Shown: piece after piece, positions 26,888 through 37,000 of the stretch
How the letters are laid out: every line of letters begins with the position of its first letter
Numbering within the stretch: position 1 is the stretch's first letter
NCBI RefSeq assembly: GCF_001320245.1
Contig: NZ_BCBA01000043.1
Location: 1 to 64,000 of the forward strand
DNA from: Pseudomonas sp. NBRC 111124
GTDB taxonomy: Bacteria; Pseudomonadota; Gammaproteobacteria; Pseudomonadales; Pseudomonadaceae
Reading direction: 5' to 3'
Length of the DNA stretch: 64,000 bases
Notes under the pieces: model-generated
The model's database searches: none
The model's input: the letters and a program-made list of their open reading frames with translations, nothing else
What the model was told of the DNA's origin: nothing
Program-made: the position numbers and the translations under genes

Positions 26888-28714
26888 CTAGCGCTCTACT
26901 TGAGACTTTAGAGTTCCTAGTTTTTGTCCAAGCGTGCGTTTAATACTAATATCGATGTGATATCTGGGTAACACTGCAGCCGTCAGTGCATTTTCGTCCC
27001 ACAGCTTGCATACTTCCTCTGTACTCCACTTACCGCCTTTTCTCAGCGCATGAGCGCTCATGACTGTTTCAATCAGCTGTTGCTCAAACCATTCGCGAAC
27101 GACCTGTTCAATTGCTCCACCTGGGCCTCCAGCGCCGGGTACGTTGGAATACCGTTGCTCCCAACGTTCAACCATATCGGTGACAACTCGAAAGTCGGCA
27201 TTTACCTTAATTAGATTACTGTCAAAAATATAGTTTGCAGCACGATCATCCATCTCCTCCTTGGCTCGTGAACCATCTTCAATGCTTACCCATGCCACTT
27301 GAGGTTCCATATGTTGGTCGATGAACTCGGCCGGCGTGCCCTCTTCAGCTGTGAAAAGCGCGTAAAGATCACCTTGTCGGCCACCTTTACTACCTGACTT
27401 GCCAGACCCGGTGCTTGTTTTGTCTCCTATGTGCTCTGGCTCTCCACCGACATTGTTGCTGCCTAGAGCGATCGCGTGCGTACCTTTAGGATTTGGGCGG
27501 TATCGACCAAACCTAAACAAGTCCTGAATTGTCTTCAGTCTCTCGCGGATTGCGGCTCGGTGGTCACTGCTCTTCGCATTGTGGCCAATCTGATCTTGGA
27601 AGGCGACCAACTCCTGTGGCATGTTTTCTCTGAATTCAGCTGCATAAGCAGCCCAATCTAATTGCTCGCCACCGATGAGAAGCGCGGTGCGTGCAGTATT
27701 AGCGGTCACCGCAAAACTGTTGTCAGGTTTGACGTAAATCACAACTCGTTCACAACCAAAAATAACGCCGAACGATTGGAGGCGAGCGTAGCCTGCATTG
27801 CTCATTACAACCTCATACAGCTCATCTTGATACAATGCGGCAACATGGCCAGGCGGTGTGTAATGCCCACTGTTTAGGTCGACGGAATCCTTTACGATGT
27901 ACCAAAAAGCCGTTGCGTCGGTACGAGACAATTTGATAGTCCCGAGCACCTGGCTGTGACCCTCCAACCAGGGAGCCATCCCAGTTACGGTGCGCAAGAA
28001 GCGATGTTGATCACGAGGAGGATTCTCCCAGCCCTCGATGGCAGACACCACTACGCCTTCGGGAAATCTGTAGAACCTTGCATTTAGATACCGCAAAATC
28101 CATTTACGTGGCATGCGGACGTTTTCTGGTGGTTCAATTGTGTTATGAGCGGAATGCTTTCCCAGCAATATCACCATGGTGCCATGCTTTTTGATGATGT
28201 CAGGTTTGGGCTTTTCCGTGATTTGTGACCAAAATTCGCCACTGGGGTAACGTTTCAAGCCATATTGACCATTAGCGTCTTTATGTAGATGGATCATGTA
28301 GCCATGCCCATCGACCCAACTCATGTAGATCAAACCTTCGGGGTTCGCAGGGGCCGCGGAAATCTTGGCACCTACACCAAAATTTCCTGAAGTCGATTGC
28401 TCACTAATGGATGAGCTCAGATGGTTAATATACTTCACCATCTCCTCCCCAGTCATGCCGACTCCAGTGTCGATGATGCAAAGCTTCTGCTCACCCGCTA
28501 GGGCTTCTAGATTTTCCTCTACAGTCCACCTGATCACACCCTCGCCTCCGCCACGCAGAAGGCTTTCGATAGCATTACACGTGAGCTCCCGCAGAAACTG
28601 TAAGTTGGAGCAATCCTGATGAAGACGGTCAATGAGAAAGGCCATATTGGCCACTTGCATCGGGGAAAAATCTGGATTCACCGGCGCGGCGCCGGTTTTT
28701 TTTTGCTGGCTCAT
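26888..28714 (-). CDS. GHKL (Hsp90/MutL-like) ATPase of unknown role
   Basis: About 608 residues from ATG 28714; the frame is open further upstream to a TTG at 28963, but without a good start there. The N-terminal GHKL fold is clear: ELTCNAIES (E43, N47), DTGVGM (82-87) and GNFGVGAKIS (110-119). The rest is not recognised, except for a low-complexity glycine/serine stretch (SGKSGSKGGRQG) that looks like a linker before the C-terminal domain. GHKL ATPases of this size occur in several phage-defence systems and in MORC-like proteins, but I can not name the family. The start codon is followed by an A9 tract. Confidence 0.75.
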   Translation of the reverse strand: MSQQKKTGAAPVNPDFSPMQVANMAFLIDRLHQDCSNLQFLRELTCNAIESLLRGGGEGVIRWTVEENLEALAGEQKLCIIDTGVGMTGEEMVKYINHLSSSISEQSTSGNFGVGAKISAAPANPEGLIYMSWVDGHGYMIHLHKDANGQYGLKRYPSGEFWSQITEKPKPDIIKKHGTMVILLGKHSAHNTIEPPENVRMPRKWILRYLNARFYRFPEGVVVSAIEGWENPPRDQHRFLRTVTGMAPWLEGHSQVLGTIKLSRTDATAFWYIVKDSVDLNSGHYTPPGHVAALYQDELYEVVMSNAGYARLQSFGVIFGCERVVIYVKPDNSFAVTANTARTALLIGGEQLDWAAYAAEFRENMPQELVAFQDQIGHNAKSSDHRAAIRERLKTIQDLFRFGRYRPNPKGTHAIALGSNNVGGEPEHIGDKTSTGSGKSGSKGGRQGDLYALFTAEEGTPAEFIDQHMEPQVAWVSIEDGSRAKEEMDDRAANYIFDSNLIKVNADFRVVTDMVERWEQRYSNVPGAGGPGGAIEQVVREWFEQQLIETVMSAHALRKGGKWSTEEVCKLWDENALTAAVLPRYHIDISIKRTLGQKLGTLKSQVER

Positions 28715-28987
28715 GGCAGTCACCCAATCCCCGAGAGCGGTATGAAGGGCTCTCGAGCTCATAAGGTTGGCGGTCTCGAAGGGCAGGAGGCTGTGCGACT
28801 CGACCGTCGATTGCACCCCGTAGGGATAAGTGAAGAATAGCTCTCTTCGCTGAACCCGCCGCCGTACTGCAATAGTCACTTTGGCCAAGGGTTGGAGGTA
28901 TTGATCGCCCCTGCCCTTTAGGTCACATCTGTATAGGTCCGAGAGCCAGCGCTGGAGAAACAAACGGTATGGCGGTCAGTTTTCTTG

Positions 28988-29197
28988 CTATTGGCTGGGC
29001 TCGGCTGGGCCTCCAAGGGCGTGAAGCTGATAATCAGTAACTGCCTGGAACCGGTGTTCAGCCAACAGACGTAGGCGCTTGAGCTCCGCGTCACTGGCAC
29101 CCTTTGCTTGCGCCTGGTAAAACCGCTTCATAGCCTCTATAGCATCGGTGTACATCGGATGATCAGGAAGCAAAATACTGTTGAGATCCCTTGTCAT
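28988..29197 (-). CDS. Small helical protein upstream of the GHKL gene
   Basis: A 69-residue, mostly helical protein (AIEAMKRFYQAQAKGASDAELKRLRLLAEHRFQAVTDY). It is in the same direction as the GHKL gene, with about 270 bases between them. The ribosome site is weak. It could be a partner of the ATPase; function unknown. Confidence 0.5.
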   Translation of the reverse strand: MTRDLNSILLPDHPMYTDAIEAMKRFYQAQAKGASDAELKRLRLLAEHRFQAVTDYQLHALGGPAEPSQ

Positions 29198-29692
29198 TTT
29201 GGAAATCCACGGTCTGAGTATGTAGATAAAATCAGAAGCTTCAAAACGCCAGATTCTATACCAATAGTCTTTGAGCTCATATCGTGGTGGTGGTGATACT
29301 CATTACGAGCAGCCCGTAATCAGCATCACGGCGAATCGGCTGCCTAGGAGAGCATAGCTCAATTTAATGTACCGACTCACCTAAAGTCTCGGTCGACCAC
29401 CGATTGCCCCCACAGGGTTTACATTTAATCAAGCTTCTCGTTCACACCCTTCCTAGAGTGAAATGGCATGCTTAAATGCATTTTCGATTTCAGGGATACT
29501 TCGTCGTCCTGGTTTGATTGGCGTAATGTTTAGATCGATGAATCTAGCCGACTGGTAAAAATGCTCACACAATTATCCGCCAAATTCTTCAATCAGCATT
29601 GACGAACAAGTTTTTTTTCGAAAAAATACACGCTCCTTGCTCCACATCTTAATTAACAGTCTACAGCTCAATCAAAGTCTGAAGGGATTTTT
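29198..29692. other. Intergenic, no gene seen
   Basis: About 495 bases between divergent genes. Composition turns AT-rich toward the right. No supported frame, tRNA or clear operator; promoters of the genes on both sides should lie here. Confidence 0.5.
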
Positions 29693-30538
29693 ATGCGTGA
29701 TACTAAACCTGGGCGAAACAAGCCGTGCCCTTGCGGCTCCGGAACCAAGTACAAATTCTGCCACTATGCAATTGATACTACCAAGCCTGAGCTCCCCAAT
29801 AGAAACATTTTCAACATGAATTTAGAGGGGCGTGAATTTTTAAACTCACTTATGCACCTTTCACGGCAGGGGGATATCCCACTGCACGAAGTATGCATTG
29901 AAAGCGGTATTTACTACTTCAGAAGCATAACAATAGATCAATTTCAAGTAATCGCTGATGCCTTTGCGGTGGAACCATCATCAGTGATTGAGTTGCTGTT
30001 CGAGGCGTGGGAAAAAACGAACGACGCCGAATACTTTAATAGAATGCTTGAGAACTCATCAAACATAAGCCCCCTTTTGAAAAAAAGAACGAATACAATA
30101 TCTCAGATCATAAATAACCACTTCAATGAGATGTATGAAACAGCTATCCCTGCCTCATTCATGGTGATTGAAGGGCTTTTCAGGGAGTATAACAATGTTT
30201 CATTTGAGGAGAATCAAGGAGCGAACTACAAATTCGATCTTGAACCTTATGAAAACACCATGCTTTACGCTGACATATCTGCAACATCTTACTTTACAAA
30301 ATTTCTTAATAAGCTGATGACAGGGAAACCTACTGATGCCTCAATCCACCGAAACTCGGTTATGCACGGCGTGGATAACGATTTCGCTACAAAACAAAAT
30401 TCACTATTGCTGTTGCTCACTATCTTTGAATTCGCCAGGCTCGAAACATCGTTAAAGCTATGGCCGCCCAAGCCAGAAATTAGAGATGGAAAAACATATC
30501 TGAATGGATACGAAATTAAAATGAGAGAATATTTTTAA
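29693..30538 (+). CDS. SEC-C zinc-motif protein with HEPN-like RNase signature
   Basis: 281 residues, AT-rich gene. The N-terminus is a SEC-C zinc motif (CPCGSGTKYKFCH: C12, C14, C23, H24). Near residues 219-226 lies HRNSVMHG, an R-x4-H motif, followed by a hydrophobic helix (LLLLLTIFEFARLE); this is the pattern at the end of HEPN ribonuclease domains, many of which act in abortive infection and toxin systems. The middle part is helical. It stands alone in an AT-rich stretch of the island and faces the helicase gene. RNase activity is inferred from the motif only. Confidence 0.65.
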   Translation: MRDTKPGRNKPCPCGSGTKYKFCHYAIDTTKPELPNRNIFNMNLEGREFLNSLMHLSRQGDIPLHEVCIESGIYYFRSITIDQFQVIADAFAVEPSSVIELLFEAWEKTNDAEYFNRMLENSSNISPLLKKRTNTISQIINNHFNEMYETAIPASFMVIEGLFREYNNVSFEENQGANYKFDLEPYENTMLYADISATSYFTKFLNKLMTGKPTDASIHRNSVMHGVDNDFATKQNSLLLLLTIFEFARLETSLKLWPPKPEIRDGKTYLNGYEIKMREYF

Positions 30539-30722
30539 TTACTCAATCGAAGGTAAGATAGATTTTTTATGAGCTGAGCGTCACTGAACCTATCCGCTCC
30601 TGCGTCCATTGATTCAATTCATCTTGATCCCTAGCCTCTACTACTAAGCGCTAATAAAGATTGGTGCCTTTCAGGATATATGAAAAATACCAATTGCCCA
30701 ATCACTACAATGCAAGGAAAGA

Positions 30723-30748
30723 GCAGCCATGTCTTCGCACATGGCTGC
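30723..30748. terminator. Hairpin between convergent genes
   Basis: Perfect ten-base arms GCAGCCATGT and ACATGGCTGC around CTTCGC. On the minus strand a T-rich stretch follows, so it mainly ends the helicase transcript. Confidence 0.75.
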
Positions 30749-30762
30749 GGCGCTGATTAGGG

Positions 30763-32985
30763 CTACATCACCAGAGAGCCATTACTCAACGGAGTAGACA
30801 GTACTGAGCTAGCCCCTCCTCTCTCCTTAGAAGAAGCCACTTTTAAATTGGTGATTGCTCGGCCTGCGCCACCGTAAACTCGCGATAGGTATCTGCGCTT
30901 AGCTCCTTCACTCAGGTATTCACTGGTTATATCCGCTTCATCTGCATGAATGAGGAAAACATACTCAAATTGTAGACCAGCAACGTATTCAGGCATGCTG
31001 AATATACACTTGTTCCTTGCATACCTTAGGTCTTTAAAATCTTCTCGAGACTGAATAGGAACATGATACTTCCTAATTCTCCCTACTTCCAAGTACCTCT
31101 CGTACAACTCTGTATTCAGACACAGAACCGCCACCTGCAATCCCCCTTCAGGGATACTTGCCGCCAATCTCTGAGCGCACTGAAATACATCATCAATCAG
31201 ATCCTTGTCCGTATTATAAATCCTGAGACTAGGAACAGGACCATTCGCCTCTTGTGAGGTTGCAGAATAATTAATGTATTCTCCTTCCAAATCCATTGCT
31301 GGGAAAGAGCCATCAATATCAGAAAGAAATGCCGCGATTTGTGGTGTATATCGGAAAACCTGATTTAGCTCCATCGCGATAGAGGCACCAACACCAGGAT
31401 TAACAAAACGACTAATTCCACCCGAGAAAGGCGCATCTGTCGTGCTCTGCTTCAAATCATACGCCATTATTATCGGCCACCGCCCATCAATGCATGCCCG
31501 CGGCTTAAACATAGGCTGAAATGTCATCGCTTCAATTTTTGTAAAGAAATGATACTCATCCACGTAAATCTGATCAAAACCATCTCGATCTTTAAGCTGT
31601 TCCCAGCCATAGGTATTAAGATACTTGCAAAAATCAACAGTCATTTGATCCAAACTAAATAGCTGCTCTTGCTTCAACTTAGCCCGATACATCTCGTACA
31701 GTTCAAGAACAACTCGCCGCTCAACAGGTGACTCTAAACACATTTGCCATTTATCCCGCGCACCAGTTATATACTGCGCGGCTTCCTTACTACCTTTACG
31801 TATATTCTCAACATCGAAGGTACAAGCAAACTCATTCACGAGCTCGTCAATCAGCTCAGCATGATATTTTTCTTCATGAATCCGCTTCTTTAGCGGGTAA
31901 CAGTGCTCCAAAAGCTCAATATTTAAATAGGGGTCATTCTTGACTTCTCGCAGAATATCTTGAATTAGCCCTTTTTGTAGTTCTCGGCCATCAGAGCCAT
32001 CAATGGATATCGGTCGCAGCCCTTTCTTTTGATAGCTGAGTTTTTCTTGCGCCACTTCATAGAGTGTACCGATAGTGAGTTTATTTACTCCTTCGGAGTT
32101 TACTAGCTCATTCCATCTTCCACTAGGATCTAAAGCGTATAGCATTCCGCGAACGATATTGTGGGCGAGACCGGAGCTATGCGTAAGGAACAGGAAAGTT
32201 TTATCGCCCCCGCGATCATGATCTTGGTACAGCTCTCGCAGGCACTTGATAACCATGGCTTGCGTCTTACCCGTACCAGCAGCCCCTCGTAGTCGAATAG
32301 GTGAGTTAACATCGCTATTCACAAAAGCCAACTGCTCTTCTGTTAGAATCCGCTCAATCCAGTCGCTTAAATTGCCAGGACGAGCCAAATGACTACCAAT
32401 TGGCTTGCTCAATACAATACCGTAATTACCCGCATTACCCGCATTATTCTGGGCCGAGGCATCTTCCGTCAAGATAGCATCTAGATAGCCATCAATGGCC
32501 CTGCGATATATATTCAGATCATTCGAGTCAATCGTGAGGGCGCTAGGTCCATTGGTAACACCATAAGCATATATATTACTCGATGAGTCCGGTGATCTGT
32601 CGAAGCAGATCCTTATATTGCTGCGCCGTGAAAGGTTCGTGGCGTAAATACTAAGAAGAGCACCATCATTAAATGGTGACCATTGCACTGGAATTGAAAT
32701 GCCCCGATCAAACTGACGCAGCGCGACCCTGACTACCCGCTCAAAAACCTGAGCAGGCCTTAAAGATGAGCTAAATATCCCGTCATCATTCGTATTGACG
32801 ACCAGTAGGCCACTGCTTTCATCTGCATCAGCGGTAAATATATATACCACGCCATTATGCACAACTCTCTTTAGTTCCGTGCTTTGTGTAGGCACTAAAA
32901 ACTCAGAAAACCAGTCATCTTCAATAATGGCCGCATCAAGAATTGCAAGAGCCGACTGTTCAATCACTATAGATTCTGGTTTCAT
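30763..32985 (-). CDS. UvrD-like superfamily 1 helicase with unknown N-terminal domain
   Basis: A 740-residue protein. The first roughly 200 residues are not recognised. Then come helicase motifs: I RGAAGTGKTQ (about 231-240), Ia FLFLTHSSGLAHN, II IYVDEYHFF, a QxFR-like NQVFRYTPQ, and VAGLQFEYVFLIHADE as motif V. Motif VI is weak (LSRVYGGAGRAITNL). The gene is AT-rich. Its ATG overlaps the stop of the preceding frame (ATGA), so it acts together with the interrupted gene 32982-33818. A defence role is likely from context; the system was not recognised. Confidence 0.75.
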   Translation of the reverse strand: MKPESIVIEQSALAILDAAIIEDDWFSEFLVPTQSTELKRVVHNGVVYIFTADADESSGLLVVNTNDDGIFSSSLRPAQVFERVVRVALRQFDRGISIPVQWSPFNDGALLSIYATNLSRRSNIRICFDRSPDSSSNIYAYGVTNGPSALTIDSNDLNIYRRAIDGYLDAILTEDASAQNNAGNAGNYGIVLSKPIGSHLARPGNLSDWIERILTEEQLAFVNSDVNSPIRLRGAAGTGKTQAMVIKCLRELYQDHDRGGDKTFLFLTHSSGLAHNIVRGMLYALDPSGRWNELVNSEGVNKLTIGTLYEVAQEKLSYQKKGLRPISIDGSDGRELQKGLIQDILREVKNDPYLNIELLEHCYPLKKRIHEEKYHAELIDELVNEFACTFDVENIRKGSKEAAQYITGARDKWQMCLESPVERRVVLELYEMYRAKLKQEQLFSLDQMTVDFCKYLNTYGWEQLKDRDGFDQIYVDEYHFFTKIEAMTFQPMFKPRACIDGRWPIIMAYDLKQSTTDAPFSGGISRFVNPGVGASIAMELNQVFRYTPQIAAFLSDIDGSFPAMDLEGEYINYSATSQEANGPVPSLRIYNTDKDLIDDVFQCAQRLAASIPEGGLQVAVLCLNTELYERYLEVGRIRKYHVPIQSREDFKDLRYARNKCIFSMPEYVAGLQFEYVFLIHADEADITSEYLSEGAKRRYLSRVYGGAGRAITNLKVASSKERGGASSVLSTPLSNGSLVM

Positions 32986-33818
32986 ACACCCACCACTCCA
33001 AATGTAGCTCTAGAGCTATTCTCTGCACTTTCAGAGGTAAGCGCTTCGAATTCCGGCGTCATGCCGATTCTGGAAAACAGGAAAGTAGTTTTTTGTACTA
33101 CTGAGTATTTAACACGATCTGTAAGGCGACACACTCTAAAAAAACCATGTGGACAGTCATTTATTCGCGCATCAGACTCACTTAAGAAAATCTCTTCATC
33201 CTGAATCGAATAAATATTTCTGAGGAGCGCAGCACAACCCCCGGAAAGCTCGTCGGGAAGTTTAGGAATATAAAAAAAGTCAGGAAAACCATCATCGAAT
33301 TTGACAAGGTGTTTTTTAGCACCATCAATTAAAGTTTCGACATTGATTTTAAAAAAACTTGCGGACTTCTTCACCCTGTCAAGTGCAGATTGATTTTCTG
33401 GATCCATCAAAATTATCAGCCCTTCTAGCTTCGATAAAATTTCAGCCGGCGGCTCTTGTTCAGAGATCTTAAGGAGAAATTAGTTCGCGCCAATATCCGT
33501 GACCCATGCAATCAATCGGCTTTCAGAAAGCTCACCTAAACCTTTTGCCCTCAGCTTACTATTTACATATTCAAGAACAGACTTAACTTGCTTAGACAAG
33601 ATTTTTTTTATCTCACTTGGCAACCACTTTTCGTCTATATACTTCGCAGAAGGGATAATTTCAATCCAAGTATAATGATTTCCGTGTTTCCCACGCGCAA
33701 TATCACAGTCCGCGGTAATAACCAAGCCATAAACATTCCCACCTCGACTTACTTTCTTTATAACATCACCTTGTCGGATAGGCGTGTCGTAAGAAGGCAT
33801 ACTATAGATTGCTTCCAT
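32982..33818 (-). pseudogene. Helicase-associated gene with an in-frame stop
   Basis: ATG 33818 (GGAG upstream) gives 112 residues ending DIGAN, then TAA at 33482-33480. The same frame then stays open and protein-like (ISEQEPPAEILSKLEGLIILMD) to 32982, where it overlaps the helicase start. Together this would be about 278 residues. The first part has GDVIKKVS...GLVITADCDIARGKHG. I think one base change split a single gene. Otherwise the second half is a separate gene starting at TTG 33410 or ATG 33407 behind GAAGGG. Confidence 0.55.
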
Positions 33819-34099
33819 TCCATCTCCAGTTACTGCATACCGAAATCTATATGATAGCTCTTAAGCTCTGCTAGACTTTGCGCCATTGCCAAGTAGCTAC
33901 CGGCCGAGCAAACGTCTATATGAATCTACTTATAGCAGCAATCATGGCTCAACGCCATCATCAATAAAGTCTCAGCTGTAGGGTTTCATCGCATATGCTT
34001 TACCTGAATCGTGCCAGGTTTCGTAGACACTCCAAGCCTCACAGGCTGGGCGAACTCCAGGCTTATTTGAAGGTGCACGGAAAAGCCATAAATAACGGC
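33819..34099. other. Intergenic with possible island-motif relative
   Basis: No gene seen. At 33916-33922 CTATATG (CATATAG on the minus strand) lies about 100 bases upstream of the start at 33818, which matches the spacing of the island motif, although the flanks differ. Confidence 0.3.
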
Positions 34100-37000
34100 T
34101 CAATTACGTTTGCTCCAAACCACAATCCGCTTGGCTTCAGGTTTGACGGCCCCCACAAAACCCCTTGTAGCAAGTGCATCGATCAGTCGGCGATCCACAT
34201 CATGAACCGGGAAATTCACGCGCCTCTTTTTGAGTAAAGCCTGATACTCTTCACCCGCGAGTGGCAACACTTCAGCCACTTCTAGCCAACTGCAGCCCAT
34301 TGAGAGAGCATGAATCAGTAGGTTGATCCGCTGCTCTCTAGAAAGCGCGCCAGTCGGAAGCCGCCTCAGTATCGTCGGAAGGTAGGCCATCGGGAATCGC
34401 AATCCATCACGTGTTGCGCGATCACACACCCCAGCCAATGCTTCAACGGCACCTTCGCATGTGTCATAGGCATCGCCGGGAATGCCCGACCAGATCTCGA
34501 TGGCTTCAGCTGTCGAGCACACCTCTGCATTGCTGAGCTCAAGGGCCAGCGACACCGGTAACGCTGACATGTCCATCTGGTTACGGGCGACGCCCCACTG
34601 GTGGATGAGGTAAGCCCCTAGGTAAGAGAAAGCGTGATCGGTAATGAATGCCCGAATCTCCTCTCTGTACTCGACCATGTCACCGTTGGCGAACACCGCC
34701 CAACGATTGCCCGGCGCCGCGGTATCCATGACAACGCCTGGGCTCAACACGACCTTCGAGAAAAGCGTGCGAAGGGTTGCATTGTCGACTTGCGGCGCGC
34801 GAATGAGGAACGTCTGCAAGCCATCGTTGCGATTCGCGTCCTGCCATAATTCTTCAGCCAGGGCTTGAGCGTTGTGCTGGAGGAAATCAACGAATGTAGC
34901 CAGTGCCGACTCACCCAAATCGACGAAGTCTTCGGATTCTTTATCAGCTACAAGCGCCCGATTGAAATACGTCCAAGCCGCACCACCAAAAGGGTGAACA
35001 CGTCCCGCCGTCAGGATCTTCGCCCATAGCGAGGTCGGTACCGCGTCAAGGTCAGCCACGTTGCAGGTTGTCTTTTCGAGCAATACCTCCAGTGTGTAGG
35101 GTTCGCTCTGACAAAGTCCGAACAAGGCCACGAGCGATTCCGGTGTCTCTTCGAGCACCCCCTCTTGGCTTACGAGCTGCGCCACGAAACCGTCCGGATC
35201 CTCCTCGATCATGCTGTCCAGGCCAGTAATTTCAAGCTTGCTGAGCCGTTGGTACGTTACCCTATCGCTCTGATTACCCGGATCCAGTGTCTGGCAGAGC
35301 AATTGCAGCATTTTGAGGTTCAGTGCCAAACACCCCCACTCCACCATTTGCCGCAGATCTGCAGCCGTGGCACTCGAATCAAGGTTCGAGAATTGTGCCG
35401 GCAGCTCCCTGACCCACCTCCATCCGCTCTGGTTGCTCGCAATCTTCGCGGCGATAACCGATGCCTCACGAAGCTCACTGATGGCCTTCCGTAGCCCGCG
35501 AGGCTTATCGTCGAGTATTTGCATCTCCTTGGGTGTCAGAACATCCAGAAGCGCAACGAGGAACTGCTGCCTCAAGGTAGGTGCTTTAAACCGATCATGG
35601 TTAAGGAGTAAAGGGATGAGGTCGCGGTCTGCGTCATAAGTGGCTCTTATGAGCGCCGTGGCCTGCAACCGAGGGATAATCGATGCAACAGCCTCGGCGA
35701 AACGCTCTGTGTAATCATGACCACTTCGAAGGATTAAGCGGAGCTTGTCCTTCCTGGCAGCCGCGTCATCCTTGTTCGTGTGCAGTAGCTCATGGATGAG
35801 ATCAACCATGATACCGCGCCCGCAATCTACCGACTCCAGATCCAGCTTTCTGACCACAAGCTCCGGATTATGTATCGGGGTGGTTACATCGTACTCCTCA
35901 CCCCGAACCATTCCCATTATGAGGTTCTTGTCCGACTGGGTGAGTGAGCTTTCGTAGAAATAGCCGAGGTAATCGACATAGTCAGTGTCGAAGAAGCCGC
36001 GGTGAACCAGGAAGACGATGAGTTCCAACCCCTTCAGACGTTTGGCAACTTCATTGCCGTACCCCATGGATACAATCTGTCGGAAGCCTGCCGTCTTGAG
36101 ACGCTGCACCTTGCGTCGATTCGTGTCGAACTGCTCATCCAGCTCATCAAGCGAGGTCTGGAAACGCTCCAGGCGCTCATCGTAACGAGCTGCTTGCAGA
36201 GCCTTTTTAGATAGGACGGGTTGTCCGCCATCCTGCCAGTGTGAAATCACCATAGGTTGCACGCTTCGGCATGCTACTACCTGGGCGAACACAGAATCAG
36301 ATACGAAGTCCAACAGCGTGAAGGTAGTCCCGCCATCTAGCCGAACGTGGTTTGCAGTTGGCTTACTCCCAAGTTTCAAAATCTCAAACCAGACCGACAT
36401 TCGCAAGTGCTCCACACTATCGGCCACCTCGTCTTCACGTACTGCACGCTGATCCTTTAGCGCTTGAGCTTCCGCATCGAGCAATTCTGTTTGAGCTTTT
36501 ACCCACTTTGCGTAGCCATCAACGACGCCGTAGATCGCGCCCCGCCGCTTGACCAAGTCCGCATAGGCACTAGGGTGCAGGTTTCGAATCGCAACCATGG
36601 CAAACAGCTTGTTGGGATCCAGCTCCAGACCGTCGTTGGCCAGTACATTCGCGTAGACGTCATACTCGTTGACGATATTCTTGATCAGCCGCATTTCGTC
36701 GATGTAGTAGCACACCGCCTCTATGAGTTTGAGATTCAATCCATCATCAAGCGGTTTGCCGGCCACCTGGCGCGCCTTCATGAGCTCGACCAGCTTTTCC
36801 CTGGAGTTCTCGGAGTTGATCACAGGGATGATGGGGATGATGAGGTCGAAGAATTTCGTCTTGTCAGTGACCGTGAACAGCTCATCACGGATGGCGTAGA
36901 CGAAATGGACAGAACGCCTAACCTGAGGTGATCGCTGGATGATGAAATTGATCTCTCGCAGCCTGAAGAAGATGTCCTGGATGTCGAAACGATCCAGATC

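Noticed and set aside
28715..28963. N-terminal extension of the GHKL protein from a TTG
   Set aside because: No usable ribosome site, and the sequence before the MSQQ start does not look like part of the family fold; still not fully excluded.
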